A stretch of DNA of 64,000 nt. It comes from Bryobacteraceae bacterium. GTDB taxonomy: Bacteria > Acidobacteriota > Terriglobia > Bryobacterales > Bryobacteraceae. Numbering within the stretch: position 1 is the first letter of the stretch; each line of letters opens with the position of its first letter. Made by a program: the position numbers and the translations under genes. Below the pieces are notes generated by a model. It was not told the origin of the DNA. It did not search any database and worked only from the letters and a program-made list of their open reading frames with translations. The stretch lies in contig JASHNT010000141.1 in NCBI GenBank assembly GCA_030041495.1, positions 62,001 to 126,000 of the forward strand, given 5' to 3'. Below, one piece after another: positions 17,574 to 26,695 of the stretch.

Positions 17574-18968
17574 CTAGCGTCGCCGGTACCAGCCGACGGC
17601 CTGGCGCGAGACGACGCCCTGACTGGCGAGCGGTACGTCGGTGACGCCTGCGAGCTTTATAGAGCCGCCAGGGAGCTCCGGTAGGCGGTCATTGGTGAGC
17701 AGGAGGCCGCCGGGCTTCAGCATCGCTCCAGCGTTCTCGAGTGCCAGCGTCTGCTCGAAGGCGTCGTAATAGACGAAGATGTTGGTGGCGATCATCAGGT
17801 CGAAGCGTTCCGCCGGAGCAAGATTGGCACGCTCCAGAACGATGTTCAAATCCTGAGGTTCCAAGGCCAGCACGACCGGGGGACGAATCTCCACGGCTCG
17901 CGTTTCCAGTCCCCGGCCGCCGTTGAGCGATTGAAAGATATCCGGGGGACGGATGGGCGCCACCGTCATTCCCACTTGATCGCCGAGGGATTTCCAATAG
18001 GCGACGACATCGTCGGGCCAGGGCCGCGCGATGTCCCGCGGCAACTGGATAACGTAGCCGGCGCCTTTGCGGGCCCGCTCCCGGGCATGCTGGATGTGAT
18101 CGATCACCCGCGAGCTGATATCGAAAACGGACACCGAAACCGCGCCGCCTCTCGCCAGCTTCAAGCGCAGCAGCGAATCGTAGAAGGCGAACGGCTGCAG
18201 GGTCTGTTGGGGATAGTAGTCGTAGCCGGACGCTTCGTTTTTGTCGATGAAGTCGAGGCCCGGACCGATCACCGCAACTTCACCTACTTGGCCCTCGCGC
18301 AATAGGCCGCGCTTTTTGAGATCGCGCAATGTCTGCTCGATCGAGAAATTGGGGAAGATGCCGGTATCGAGCGAGACGCCACGGTCGGCAAACAAGGAGG
18401 CGCGGTCGAGCAGGGCGGCCGGGTCGCTGGCGGCGACCGTTTTGCGATCCGCTTCCGCGGCACGCCGGGCGAAGGTGCGCGCTTCCTCGGCCACGCGCTC
18501 GAGATTGCTGAGGATGAACATGCCGGTCTCGCGAGCGCCTTCGGGCGTTTCCGGATCGAGACCGCGGGCCCGCAGAACGCCGCTCAGGAATTCAAGGCGC
18601 TCATTACCGGCCGGCTGGCGCAGCCCAGCGACCAGGTCATCCACGCGTGCCTTGAGGATTCCCGCTTTTGAAGCCTCGGTGAGGTTCTCCATCAGGATTC
18701 GGGGTTGATGCGTGAATGAGGTCCCGAACAGCAGGAGGTTGACCATGGAGTCCAGATCGCCTTGCTCGAGCCGGGCGCGGATGGCCTTGTCCTGCTGCCG
18801 GGCCCAGGCGTCCCAGCGGGCCTCCGTCGCGTTCTTGAGCTCGGCGGGAAGCTTGTCGCGCTGTGCTTCGAGCGCCGGCTTGGCGTCGGCGTAGGAAAGG
18901 AAGGACCGGCCAGCGGCGAATGCGCCGATAGCGACGCAAAAGACCGCCGGAACCCAGGGAAGGCGCAT
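17574..18968 (-). CDS. Membrane-anchored SAM-methyltransferase-like protein
   Basis: A 464-residue protein with an N-terminal hydrophobic segment (residues 4-22, PWVPAVFCVAIGAFAAG), likely a signal or anchor. Residues 25-230 are helical and charged. The C-terminal half looks like a class I methyltransferase: VGEVAVIGPGLDFIDKNEAS resembles motif I, VSVFDISSRVIDHI fits motif II, and FDLMIATNIFVYYDAFEQ with MLKPGGLLLTND fits motifs IV-VI. The glycine loop GPGLDF is less glycine-rich than usual, so activity is not certain. The periplasmic topology implied by the N-terminus would be odd for a SAM-dependent enzyme unless the segment is a membrane anchor with the domain inside. Confidence 0.65.
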   Translation of the reverse strand: MRLPWVPAVFCVAIGAFAAGRSFLSYADAKPALEAQRDKLPAELKNATEARWDAWARQQDKAIRARLEQGDLDSMVNLLLFGTSFTHQPRILMENLTEASKAGILKARVDDLVAGLRQPAGNERLEFLSGVLRARGLDPETPEGARETGMFILSNLERVAEEARTFARRAAEADRKTVAASDPAALLDRASLFADRGVSLDTGIFPNFSIEQTLRDLKKRGLLREGQVGEVAVIGPGLDFIDKNEASGYDYYPQQTLQPFAFYDSLLRLKLARGGAVSVSVFDISSRVIDHIQHARERARKGAGYVIQLPRDIARPWPDDVVAYWKSLGDQVGMTVAPIRPPDIFQSLNGGRGLETRAVEIRPPVVLALEPQDLNIVLERANLAPAERFDLMIATNIFVYYDAFEQTLALENAGAMLKPGGLLLTNDRLPELPGGSIKLAGVTDVPLASQGVVSRQAVGWYRRR

Positions 18969-19009
18969 GTGACCTTCCCAGAATAAACCAGCCGGGGGCG
19001 AATGATCGG

Positions 19010-22000
19010 CTAGAACGAGAAACGCGCGATCAGCGTGCCGGTGCGCGGCGCGAGAATCGCCGAGGTGGCTTGGGTAGGCGCGGCGTAGTATGTTCCGGGA
19101 GCCAGATACGCATTGATGACGCCGAACCCATTCACATAGATCCCCTGGCCATTCTTCTGAGCCGGAATGCCGGGATTCACGCCCAGGCCGTTGGTTAACG
19201 GGGCAGGCATCAAGGTCCGGTTAAAGATGTTGACGAATTCGGCGCGGATATAGAAATCCATGCGCTCTTTGATCCGGAAGTGGCGCCCGAGGTTGGCGTT
19301 CTCGGTGGGAGTTCGCGGCGCACGGAAGTTGCTATAGAGAGTGCCGGGGGCGGCGCAGACTGAGTTGACCAGGCAGGGCGTCCAGGCTTTGGGATTGAGC
19401 ACTTGAGTGTCGTACGGGTTATAACTGCCCAGGTTGTTGGGGTTCACACCGGAGGTATAGAAGGGCTGGCCGGGAACCGGCACATCCTCGCTGGGCAGGA
19501 ACTCGGGATAGGTAGTGCTCAGCGGAGGAGACAGGAATTCGCCGCTCTGATAATTAGCGAAGCCGCCGATCTGCCAATCCCGTGTGATGACGTCGAGAAT
19601 TTTCGGGAAATAGTGGGTGTTCGGCGTAGTGTAAATGAAGTTGAAGTTCAAATCCAGCGGCGGCAGTTGTTGCAGCACCCACTGCTCGCTGGTGTGATTG
19701 AAGAAGTCCTGAACCTGATTGGGCGGTGCGCCGAAGCCGAGGCCGGAGCTGGGGCTGGCGTAACCTTTGGCCCACGTGAAGGTTCCACCAGCCTGAAGAC
19801 CGTGCGAGAAGCGCTTGGTGGCTTTCATCTGCAAGGAGTCGTACATGGAAGCTCCAGTGGGCGATTCGGCAGGCTCCAGTGCGCCAAACTGCGGGTAGGG
19901 ATACAGCGCGCCCTGAAGCGATGTGGTAGTGGGGAATCCCGAGTAGGGAAGGATGTTCTTGATGCCGCGCGAGGCCAGGGTCTGGATCACGGCCGGACTG
20001 CTGAGCGGCTGCGTCAGTAGCGCACGGTCAGCGTCGTTGTTGTAGCTGGTGCTGGAGCAGACGGTGTAGGAGTTGGAGGCGCAAGGGCCGGTTCCGGGGT
20101 AAGGGAACAATCCGTACAGTGCGTATTCTTGCGCGGAGGTCTGGCTCAGGAATCCGTACGGTCCGGAGATCCAGACCGCGTGATTGCCGACATAGGCCGC
20201 TTCGAGGATGAAGTTGTTCGTGATCTCCCGCTGAATGCTGAAGCTGTACTGGTTCACGCGGGGCGGGCGGTTTTGCTGCGGGTCGGGAACGTAGGGCGTG
20301 TTGCCCGCCGCTCCCAGCAGGTCACCGGGAATCGGATAGATGCTGGCATTATTGACGACTGGCCAGGTTGGCGTCGCGATAAACCCGGGAGCGGAGTCGC
20401 TCACATAGGCGTTCACAACGTTGTTCGGAGAGTTCACGCCGGCCGTGCCCACCGTAGCTCCAGCCGGATATCCGACGAACTGGTAGACAAACCCCCAGCC
20501 ACCGCGCAGCACGGTTTTGGGCGTAAGTTGATACGCTACGCCGATGCGAGGTCCGAACGCATACGGATAGGCAGAGGAATAGAAATTACAGTTGCAGGTT
20601 TGTGCATATTGGGTGGCGCCGAGTCTGCCTCCCGCGTTGGCATTCGGGATATTTTCAGCGAGTTGTCCCAATCGGCCGTATTGCTCCATCTCCGGAGTAT
20701 CGTAATCCCAGCGCAGGCCGTAATCGACCGTCAACTTACGCGTGGCTTTCCAGGAGTCCTGCGCGTACAGTCCCCAGACCTGCTGTCCTTCGCGGTAATT
20801 CTCCTGCGGAGTTTGGGTGCTGCTGGTGTAATCGCCCAACAGGAAGCTGGCGTAACCGAACCCTTCCGTGTAGTTGTTGAAGCTATTGGTGGGAATGAAC
20901 GGTTCGCAGGTGGAAGTGGCGACACAGTAGGTGGGGGACCCGGCGTTGGCGCCGACCGCCATGGTAACGCCGGCGAAGTTCCCCGTAAAGTCTTGCTCCA
21001 AATAAACCTCTGCGCCAGCTTTGTAGGTGTGCTTCCCGTGGACCCAGGTCAGGCTGCCGACGAAGCTGGGCTTTTCCTCGTAGTCCAGCGTTTGGATCTG
21101 GCCGGACGTGCCGACGTTCTGCATGCCTCCGGTGGCGTTGGTGCAACCGATGATGAACGGGCTGGTGGAGCACAAGCCGGTGATGCTGGGGAACTGGCGG
21201 TTAATCAGAAAGCCGGAGAGGTTGAACGCACTGGGGTCGAAGCTGAGAAACGGGGCGCGGTCGCTGAAGCTGGTGTGCATGTAGCCCGCGCCTAAGTGCA
21301 GCAGCAGCGTCGGCGTGAGGGTACGGTCATAGTTCAGGCGCTCCGTATACGTGGGAATGAAGGTGCCGCGATAGCCGCCGATTTCGGCGGGAAGGCCGTC
21401 GGCGTTCCCCAGCGGCGAAGAGATTTGGCTCTGCGTGTTGTTCTCCGAGTAGTAGAACGATAATTTATCCTGCGCGTCGACATTGTGGTCGATTTTTACG
21501 GCTGGAATAGCGGAGTAGCGATTGCCGCCGATGATGCCGGCATAATTGCCGGAGAGAAGATTGGCGTCGGTGGGCTGCGGGAACAGGGCTTGGAACTTCG
21601 CCGAGATCGGATCGATACGGGTTGCGGGAATCTGGTTGTTCATGAACGGGCTGGCTGTCCCGACGCCGTTCACCGTCGAGCGCGATAAGGGGTCGAAGAT
21701 TTCGTTGGCGTAGAGGGGGTTGCCCGCTGGATCGAGCTGGACCGTGGGGCTGCCGAGCGGCGCGGTCTGGACTCCAAGGCCCGCGCACAGGCTGCAAGTC
21801 CCGTTGGCCGAGATAGCGGAGAAGTCGCCGTTACGGTAGGCGGTGGTTGGCACCGTGTCGGTGAAGTTGTAGGAAGCGTGCTCCAGATATTCTTCATAGC
21901 TGAAGAAAAAGAAACTCTTGTTGTGGCCATTGTAGAGCTTGGGAATGTCAATCGGTCCGCCTAAAGTGCCTCCGAAATCGTTGCGGCGGTTGATCGGCCG

Positions 22001-22867
22001 GACCTTGCCCACACCGTCCGTGTTTATGCTGAACGGATCACCCGCGTTCAAGTCTTCGTTGACGAAATAGTCGAAGCCACTGCCGTGATATTGGTTGGTT
22101 CCGGACTTCATGGTCATGTTGATGACGACCGAGCCGGCTTGACCGAATTCGGGAGCATAGTTGCTGGTCTGGTAAGCGACTTCCTGAATCGAATCGGCGC
22201 CGGGCTGGGCCATCTGGGTGTAATCGTAGGTTCCGAAGATGCGGGAAGTGGAATCCTGGCCTTCGATGCGCATGGTCTCGGTCATGCTGCCGTTGCTGGT
22301 CCCGCCCAGGCCGTTGATGGCGAACTGACCGCTGCTGGCATAGGTGCTAACTCCGGGCAGAGTCAGCAGCGTGTTGTACGGGTTACGGTAGCCGGAGGTG
22401 CCCGCGTTAACCGTTCCGACTCCCAGCAGAGGCAGCTCATCCATCTGCTGAATGGTGACGTTGGTGGCTAGTTCGCCGCTTTCCGTCTTAAGCAGAGAAG
22501 CCTCTCCGGTGACGGTGACGGATTCGTTCGTAGCGCCCAATTGGAGGGGGATGTCTTCGCGCACGATGCCTTGCGCCTGGACGGTGATGTTGGAGTGGCT
22601 GTAACTCTTGAAACCCTGCACGGTGGCCTGAACCGTATACCGGCCGACCGGCAGGTCTGTGATAGTGTAAATCCCGGCGCTGGTGGTAGCGGCGGAATAA
22701 ACGACTCCGGTCTCCGCGTTCCTCGCTGTCACTTGCGCGGCGGCGACTACAGCCCCGGCGGGATCGGTTACAGTACCGGTGATCGTGCCGTTGCCGACCT
22801 GAGCCGTTGCGAGCGGAGCGACTGCGGCGAGAAAAACAAGCCATCGCAAAGACCAACCTGTGCGCAT
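19010..22867 (-). CDS. Oar-like TonB-dependent outer membrane receptor with carboxypeptidase regulatory-like N-domain
   Basis: A 1285-residue outer membrane protein. ATG 22867 follows AGGAGG and begins a signal peptide (MRTGWSLRWLVFLAAVAPLA). Residues 25-110 form a regulatory-like domain (GTITGTVTDPAGAVVAAAQV, IYTITDLPVGRYTV). A plug-like region follows (LLTLPGVSTYASSGQFAING, ESVTVTGEASLLKTESGEL), and the rest is a long beta-barrel rich in aromatic strand ends, finishing with ARFSF, the terminal Phe expected for barrel insertion. These acidobacterial receptors probably import large or complex substrates, but ligands are mostly unknown. It is monocistronic, with a possible promoter about 120 bases upstream. 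Confidence 0.9.
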   Translation of the reverse strand: MRTGWSLRWLVFLAAVAPLATAQVGNGTITGTVTDPAGAVVAAAQVTARNAETGVVYSAATTSAGIYTITDLPVGRYTVQATVQGFKSYSHSNITVQAQGIVREDIPLQLGATNESVTVTGEASLLKTESGELATNVTIQQMDELPLLGVGTVNAGTSGYRNPYNTLLTLPGVSTYASSGQFAINGLGGTSNGSMTETMRIEGQDSTSRIFGTYDYTQMAQPGADSIQEVAYQTSNYAPEFGQAGSVVINMTMKSGTNQYHGSGFDYFVNEDLNAGDPFSINTDGVGKVRPINRRNDFGGTLGGPIDIPKLYNGHNKSFFFFSYEEYLEHASYNFTDTVPTTAYRNGDFSAISANGTCSLCAGLGVQTAPLGSPTVQLDPAGNPLYANEIFDPLSRSTVNGVGTASPFMNNQIPATRIDPISAKFQALFPQPTDANLLSGNYAGIIGGNRYSAIPAVKIDHNVDAQDKLSFYYSENNTQSQISSPLGNADGLPAEIGGYRGTFIPTYTERLNYDRTLTPTLLLHLGAGYMHTSFSDRAPFLSFDPSAFNLSGFLINRQFPSITGLCSTSPFIIGCTNATGGMQNVGTSGQIQTLDYEEKPSFVGSLTWVHGKHTYKAGAEVYLEQDFTGNFAGVTMAVGANAGSPTYCVATSTCEPFIPTNSFNNYTEGFGYASFLLGDYTSSTQTPQENYREGQQVWGLYAQDSWKATRKLTVDYGLRWDYDTPEMEQYGRLGQLAENIPNANAGGRLGATQYAQTCNCNFYSSAYPYAFGPRIGVAYQLTPKTVLRGGWGFVYQFVGYPAGATVGTAGVNSPNNVVNAYVSDSAPGFIATPTWPVVNNASIYPIPGDLLGAAGNTPYVPDPQQNRPPRVNQYSFSIQREITNNFILEAAYVGNHAVWISGPYGFLSQTSAQEYALYGLFPYPGTGPCASNSYTVCSSTSYNNDADRALLTQPLSSPAVIQTLASRGIKNILPYSGFPTTTSLQGALYPYPQFGALEPAESPTGASMYDSLQMKATKRFSHGLQAGGTFTWAKGYASPSSGLGFGAPPNQVQDFFNHTSEQWVLQQLPPLDLNFNFIYTTPNTHYFPKILDVITRDWQIGGFANYQSGEFLSPPLSTTYPEFLPSEDVPVPGQPFYTSGVNPNNLGSYNPYDTQVLNPKAWTPCLVNSVCAAPGTLYSNFRAPRTPTENANLGRHFRIKERMDFYIRAEFVNIFNRTLMPAPLTNGLGVNPGIPAQKNGQGIYVNGFGVINAYLAPGTYYAAPTQATSAILAPRTGTLIARFSF

Positions 22868-23204
22868 ACAACCTCCTAGTGGCGGCCTCCGACGGGAGAC
22901 GCAAGTGGGAGCCTGCCTGATTTTTGAAATGCGACCTAAAGCAAGTCTGGAAGCAGTATAAAACCCAGATGTCCCAAATCGCAATATATCGAGGGTCTGT
23001 AAATAGACAAATTGAAACACTTTAAATGATTATGCTTTTCGTATCAGAAGTAATTCACTGGTTATGCGCGAAATGCATAGGGGGGCTACTGGAGTTTTCT
23101 CCGCCACGTGTCCAGACGCATGTTCCGAATGGCAGACAACAGGCACTGGCGGACGGAAACTTGAAACGCAAGCGGACTCAAGACCGTCTAAGCTGTGGCG
23201 TTTT
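22868..23204. other. Intergenic region upstream of the TonB-dependent receptor
   Basis: This 337-base stretch has lower GC than its surroundings and no convincing gene. It carries the receptor's leader and probable promoter near 22983-23010. The 180 bases closest to the permease stop show no recognisable RNA or terminator; short frames on the plus strand have no coding character. Confidence 0.6.
22983..23010 (-). promoter_or_regulatory. Candidate promoter of the TonB-dependent receptor gene
   Basis: On the minus strand TTGTCT (23010-23005) and TATATT (22988-22983) are separated by 16 bases, a fair match to a housekeeping -35/-10 pair in an AT-rich stretch. It would give a leader of about 110 bases. 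A second TATACT lies closer to the gene, so the start site is not settled. Confidence 0.35.
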
Positions 23205-24680
23205 TCAATTCAACCAACGAGCGGAAAAAACGATGAGGGCGGCTGCAAGCCACCCAGCCGCATAAATGGGCTGCGCGCCCCATCCGGCGACGGCGGAGTG
23301 CATCAATCCGAACCAAGCGAAGATAGCCGCAATCAAACACCACAGCGCCGCACGGCCGAATCTGCGGTCGATAATTTCCGTGACCAGCGCCGATACCGCC
23401 AAAACCAGGAACAGGAATCCGTTACCGAGTCCCTGCACCGACTTCCAATAAATAGAGCCGTCAAGCGCGGAGACAACCGATGGATTCGCCGCTTGCAATT
23501 TCAGCGCGGGAAGAGCTGAATTAATGGCCGAAGACACTACCGCTCCTGCGGGCAGCATAAAACCGAGCAGCACGGCGCTCAGATACTTGCGATCTACCCG
23601 ATTGAGCGTCGCCGTGCCGACTCCGACCGCAATGTAAGCGATCATGGCAGCCAGGATCGACCAGGGAAACAACTGGGCGATCCATAGCGTGAGTCCGGCG
23701 CCGGCGATCAGCACGTACACGACGGGGCTCCAGAATGCGTAGCCGATCCTGGCACCCATGGCCTTGTAAGGAGGGTGCAACGCGTAGATCACAGGCGAGA
23801 CGGCGCTGCCGAGCAGTCCGCAAACCAGTGTGCCGAGGCCATCGCAGGCCACAATCGCGCGCGCGTCGTAATCGTCGCCGGCTGAAGCCGCTCCTTCCAC
23901 CGCGGCAATGTCTTGCAGGACCTGATAAATCGCAATGGGAACGATCACCGAGAAGAAAGGCACAGCCTGGCGCATGGCCTGAAGGGGCGCGGCCAGCAGC
24001 GAAAAGGGAGCGGCGAAAGCGAGCCCCGGCGATCCCGGATGCACGTAACCAACGCCCAGCGCGGCGGCCAGAGGAATCAGCCACGCGGCGAGAAACGGCG
24101 GGATCTTCCACTTGGTGATGGGCACGCGGCCCAGCACTCCCACGGCAATGATCGCCAACGCGACGATGCCCACGAACGGCTGGTCGAAGATGCGCTGCAG
24201 CAGCACCAGGGCGAGGTAGCTGTACATGGCGGCTCCGAAAACCGTCATGGTGGCCGGCGGCGGAATGAAACGGCGCAGCACGCCGGCCAGAGGCGCCGCG
24301 CCGAGCTTCAGGATTCCGGTCCAAGTGACTGCTGCCGCACCCGCCGACCACGCTCGCGCGGCGTCATGAGTTTCCAGGTACACCGGAAGCATCACTGCCA
24401 GTGTGAATGCCAGAATGGCCGGGACGTTGTTGCCGTAGACATGGGCCGTAACGTCGGTGCGGCCCTGGCGGCGCGCGAGATTCATCGCCAGCCACGCCAG
24501 ACCCATCGATCCAATCAGGTAGCCGGCCGCGTAACCGGGAAGCAAGTGCGCGGCGCTGAACTCACGCGCGATCCCGGCGGGAGCCAGCAGGAACACGGGA
24601 ATCACCACCTGCGCGAGATTGAAGCCGACCTGGACAACGGTCGCGTCGACATCGCCGCGGGTGAGCCGGAACGGGCTCAT
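23205..24680 (-). CDS. NCS2-like permease
   Basis: A 491-residue polytopic membrane protein with about 12-14 hydrophobic segments. The central GDDYDARAIVACDGLGTLVCG followed by GLLGSAVSPVIYALHPP, shortened here, resembles the substrate-binding segment and small-residue-rich stretch of nucleobase/ascorbate (NCS2) and AzgA-type permeases. The N-terminal FNLAQVVIPVFLLAPAGI also fits. Substrate is unknown. It starts 13 bases after the decarboxylase-like gene and is probably in the same operon, which might point to an aromatic or heterocyclic acid as cargo; this is inference. Confidence 0.7.
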   Translation of the reverse strand: MSPFRLTRGDVDATVVQVGFNLAQVVIPVFLLAPAGIAREFSAAHLLPGYAAGYLIGSMGLAWLAMNLARRQGRTDVTAHVYGNNVPAILAFTLAVMLPVYLETHDAARAWSAGAAAVTWTGILKLGAAPLAGVLRRFIPPPATMTVFGAAMYSYLALVLLQRIFDQPFVGIVALAIIAVGVLGRVPITKWKIPPFLAAWLIPLAAALGVGYVHPGSPGLAFAAPFSLLAAPLQAMRQAVPFFSVIVPIAIYQVLQDIAAVEGAASAGDDYDARAIVACDGLGTLVCGLLGSAVSPVIYALHPPYKAMGARIGYAFWSPVVYVLIAGAGLTLWIAQLFPWSILAAMIAYIAVGVGTATLNRVDRKYLSAVLLGFMLPAGAVVSSAINSALPALKLQAANPSVVSALDGSIYWKSVQGLGNGFLFLVLAVSALVTEIIDRRFGRAALWCLIAAIFAWFGLMHSAVAGWGAQPIYAAGWLAAALIVFSARWLN

Positions 24681-24693
24681 ATCTTACTGGGGT

Positions 24694-25686
24694 TCATATC
24701 TTAAACGCCTCGAGCGATTCCGGAGCGAATAATTCCTCGGGTTTCAGTTGGCGTTTCGAGAGCCCCTGCTCAAAGGAGTACCGCAAGAAGGTGTTCAGGA
24801 CGTGGCGATTCGGATCGAGGCCGTAGGGCCAGAAATCGCGCGTTCCCATGACGCGCTCGGTCTCCTCGACGTGCGCCGTGAGCCACGGCAGCATGCACTT
24901 GAGCGCGCCGGTCTCATGGAGATCGCCATAGGTCCGGCGCTGCGATTCGGCGAAAGCCTTCATCAAAGACTGAATCACCCAGGGGTTCTCGCGATACACA
25001 TCACGGCGAATGGCGATCACGTGCATGATGGGGAAGATGCGCGTCTTGGCGAAGTATTGGCGCTCGACCGTAGCGTAGTCCGGAAACAGCCGCAGCACGT
25101 TCTTGGACCGGCCGAAACTGGAAGGAGCACGAGCGGTGTAGAGCGCATCGATCTCGCCGGTTTCGAGCATGTGCGAAAGCGTTTTATCTTCGGGGATGGC
25201 TTGGGCGTGAAATTCAGGCGGGAGCGAGAGAGGGATTTTTTCCGGACGTCCGGGCTGCTCCTCGCCGCCGCTGAAATAGGTGGGACTGGAGACCGGCACG
25301 CCGTACTCGTCGCTCATGATGCCGCGAATCCAGGCCGGCGCGGTCATCTGATATTCGGGATTGCCAACGCGCTTTCCGGCCAGATCCTTGGGCTCGCGAA
25401 TGCCGCTCCCCGAATGGATGTAGATACAGGAGTGGCGGAAACTGCGCGAGGGGAACACCGGGATCGCGATGAACGGCGCATCGTCGCGGAACAGGGAAAC
25501 GGTGTAGGAAGACAGCGACAATTCAGCCACCTCAAATTCGCGATGGCGCAGCATGCGGAAGAAAGTCTCTTCCACGGGCAGCGTCAAGTAATTGAGATTG
25601 ACGCCATCCGGCGTAACGCTGCCATCGGCGAGGGCTCGGGTGCGGTCGTAGTTCCAGCAGGCTAGAGTGAGGTGCAGCTTGGCCAT
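24694..25686 (-). CDS. 4,5-dihydroxyphthalate decarboxylase-like/substrate-binding fold protein
   Basis: A 330-residue protein starting at ATG 25686 (preceded by GGGAG). The sequence MAKLHLTLACWNYDRTRALADG, shortened to its start here, with VEETFFRMLRHREFEVAELS, DLAGKRVGNPEYQMTAPAWI and GEIDALYTARAPSSF is the pattern of proteins annotated as 4,5-dihydroxyphthalate decarboxylase, which share the periplasmic binding protein (NMT1/THI5-like) fold. It lacks a signal peptide, fitting a cytoplasmic enzyme or sensor rather than a transport receptor. The link to a permease gene downstream and to a divergent muconolactone-isomerase-like gene suggests aromatic acid metabolism, but the true reaction is unproven. 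Confidence 0.7.
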   Translation of the reverse strand: MAKLHLTLACWNYDRTRALADGSVTPDGVNLNYLTLPVEETFFRMLRHREFEVAELSLSSYTVSLFRDDAPFIAIPVFPSRSFRHSCIYIHSGSGIREPKDLAGKRVGNPEYQMTAPAWIRGIMSDEYGVPVSSPTYFSGGEEQPGRPEKIPLSLPPEFHAQAIPEDKTLSHMLETGEIDALYTARAPSSFGRSKNVLRLFPDYATVERQYFAKTRIFPIMHVIAIRRDVYRENPWVIQSLMKAFAESQRRTYGDLHETGALKCMLPWLTAHVEETERVMGTRDFWPYGLDPNRHVLNTFLRYSFEQGLSKRQLKPEELFAPESLEAFKI

Positions 25687-25745
25687 GAGCGGCTCCCTAT
25701 TGTGATTTGGTCCAACCTGATAGACTACACCGCTGCAAGAACCCG

Positions 25746-25764
25746 TATAATCGACCCTTGGAGG
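25746..25764 (+). promoter_or_regulatory. -10 box and Shine-Dalgarno of the muconolactone-isomerase-like gene
   Basis: A consensus TATAAT lies at 25746-25751 and GGAGG at 25760-25764, just ahead of the GTG start at 25769. The leader would be only about ten bases before the start. No convincing -35 is seen at 16-18 bases upstream, so activation by a regulator bound in the 82-base divergent region is possible. Confidence 0.5.
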
Positions 25765-25768
25765 CATC

Positions 25769-26056
25769 GTGAAATTTTTAGTGCTTTGGCACCTCGATGT
25801 AGGCCGCCCCGGCCCGGAGCTTATCAAGGCCATCGCCGAGCAGCCCAACTACGGCAAGAAGTTGGAAGCTGAGGGCAAGCTCGAATGCCGCTACCACGTA
25901 ATCGGCAAGCATGGCGGCGCGTGGATCTACAAAGTCAAATCTAATGAGGAGCTCGATCTGCTCCTGGCCATGGCGCCGGTTTACAACTACGCCGCCTACG
26001 AAGTCCTGCCGCTGGCGGACATGAGCGATCCCGCGACGCTGCTCGGCAAGCGCTGA
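25769..26056 (+). CDS. Muconolactone delta-isomerase-like ferredoxin-fold protein
   Basis: A 95-residue protein with a GTG start after GGAGG. The sequence MKFLVLWHLDVGRPG, LEAEGKLECRYHVIGKHGGA and EELDLLLAMAPVYNYAAYEV matches the size and dimeric alpha/beta ferredoxin-like pattern of the muconolactone delta-isomerase family (PF02426), where short strands frame a small active site. True muconolactone isomerase acts in the catechol branch of the beta-ketoadipate pathway; many relatives have unknown reactions. It diverges from the decarboxylase-like gene, so both may serve the same aromatic pathway. Confidence 0.65.
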   Translation: MKFLVLWHLDVGRPGPELIKAIAEQPNYGKKLEAEGKLECRYHVIGKHGGAWIYKVKSNEELDLLLAMAPVYNYAAYEVLPLADMSDPATLLGKR

Positions 26057-26189
26057 TTTGTCCCGGCGCGGCTCCTGCCACGGAGACGCAGGAATTGGCT
26101 CCCGCTTTGAGGAGGTCGGCGCAGGATTGTTCATGTTTCTCTTGGTTACCGTTTTTCAGCACGCGGCGCGACGCCCATCGAAAGAAAGA

Positions 26190-26387
26190 ATGGCTGAAAT
26201 GACCGCTGCGCTCAAGAAATTTGTGGAGCGGAAGAAACTGTTGGCTCTCGGCTTGACGGTGCTGTTGTTGTCGCTGGCCGCGGCCGATGTCTTGAGCTTT
26301 GCGTTTGAAGTGTTTCAGCAGAGCATCCGCGGCTCACTTTCATCGCTCCCGCCTCCCGCGGCGTTTTACTCAGAGGTTTTACGGTAA
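26190..26387 (+). CDS. Small single-pass membrane protein
   Basis: A 65-residue protein with a charged N-terminus (MAEMTAALKKFVERKK) followed by one hydrophobic helix (LLALGLTVLLLSLAAADVLS) and a short tail. The start at 26190 is preceded by a weak purine-rich stretch (GAAAGAAAGA); longer versions from 26058 or 26133 are possible but add only low-complexity residues. I do not recognise the family. Its stop overlaps the ATG of the next small membrane gene (TAATG), suggesting the two act together. Confidence 0.5.
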   Translation: MAEMTAALKKFVERKKLLALGLTVLLLSLAAADVLSFAFEVFQQSIRGSLSSLPPPAAFYSEVLR

Positions 26388-26646
26388 TGATCTTCACCGA
26401 TATCCTGATTCTCATCTTGTCGCCGCTGGTTTCCGACTCCTATGAACGGTCTTGCGCAACGGCGCTTTCGTGATCTCCACCATCCTGATCCGTTTCTCGC
26501 TAACCGCGGGATTTCCTTACGGAGTTGCCCCGGGAATCGTCGGCATGATCTTTGGAATCCCAACGGTCCTGATCTACAACTACAACCCCCGCCTCCATCC
26601 GGTCACTTTGAACGCTGTGCCACGTAGCCTGCACCCGCGCAGCTAG
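26387..26646 (+). pseudogene. Small membrane protein gene split by a one-base shift
   Basis: From ATG 26387 the frame reads MIFTDILILILSPLVSDSYE and stops after 29 residues. Skipping back one base near 26448-26450 continues naturally as LRNGAFVISTILIRFSLTAG, then FPYGVAPGIVGMIFGIPTVL and IYNYNP, a second hydrophobic unit with a stop at 26646. The two halves fit a single protein of about 86 residues with two or three membrane segments, so a base seems missing after GAACGG. A TTG at 26452 could start the second half alone. Sequence error is equally possible. Confidence 0.55.
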
Positions 26647-26695
26647 ACTGGTTGGTGCGGCCCGCGTTACCGGACGGTAGCCGGTTGGGGGATAT

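Noticed and set aside
18301-18968. Plus-strand frames opposite the methyltransferase-like gene
   Set aside because: Arg/Ser-rich composition typical of antisense frames in high-GC DNA.
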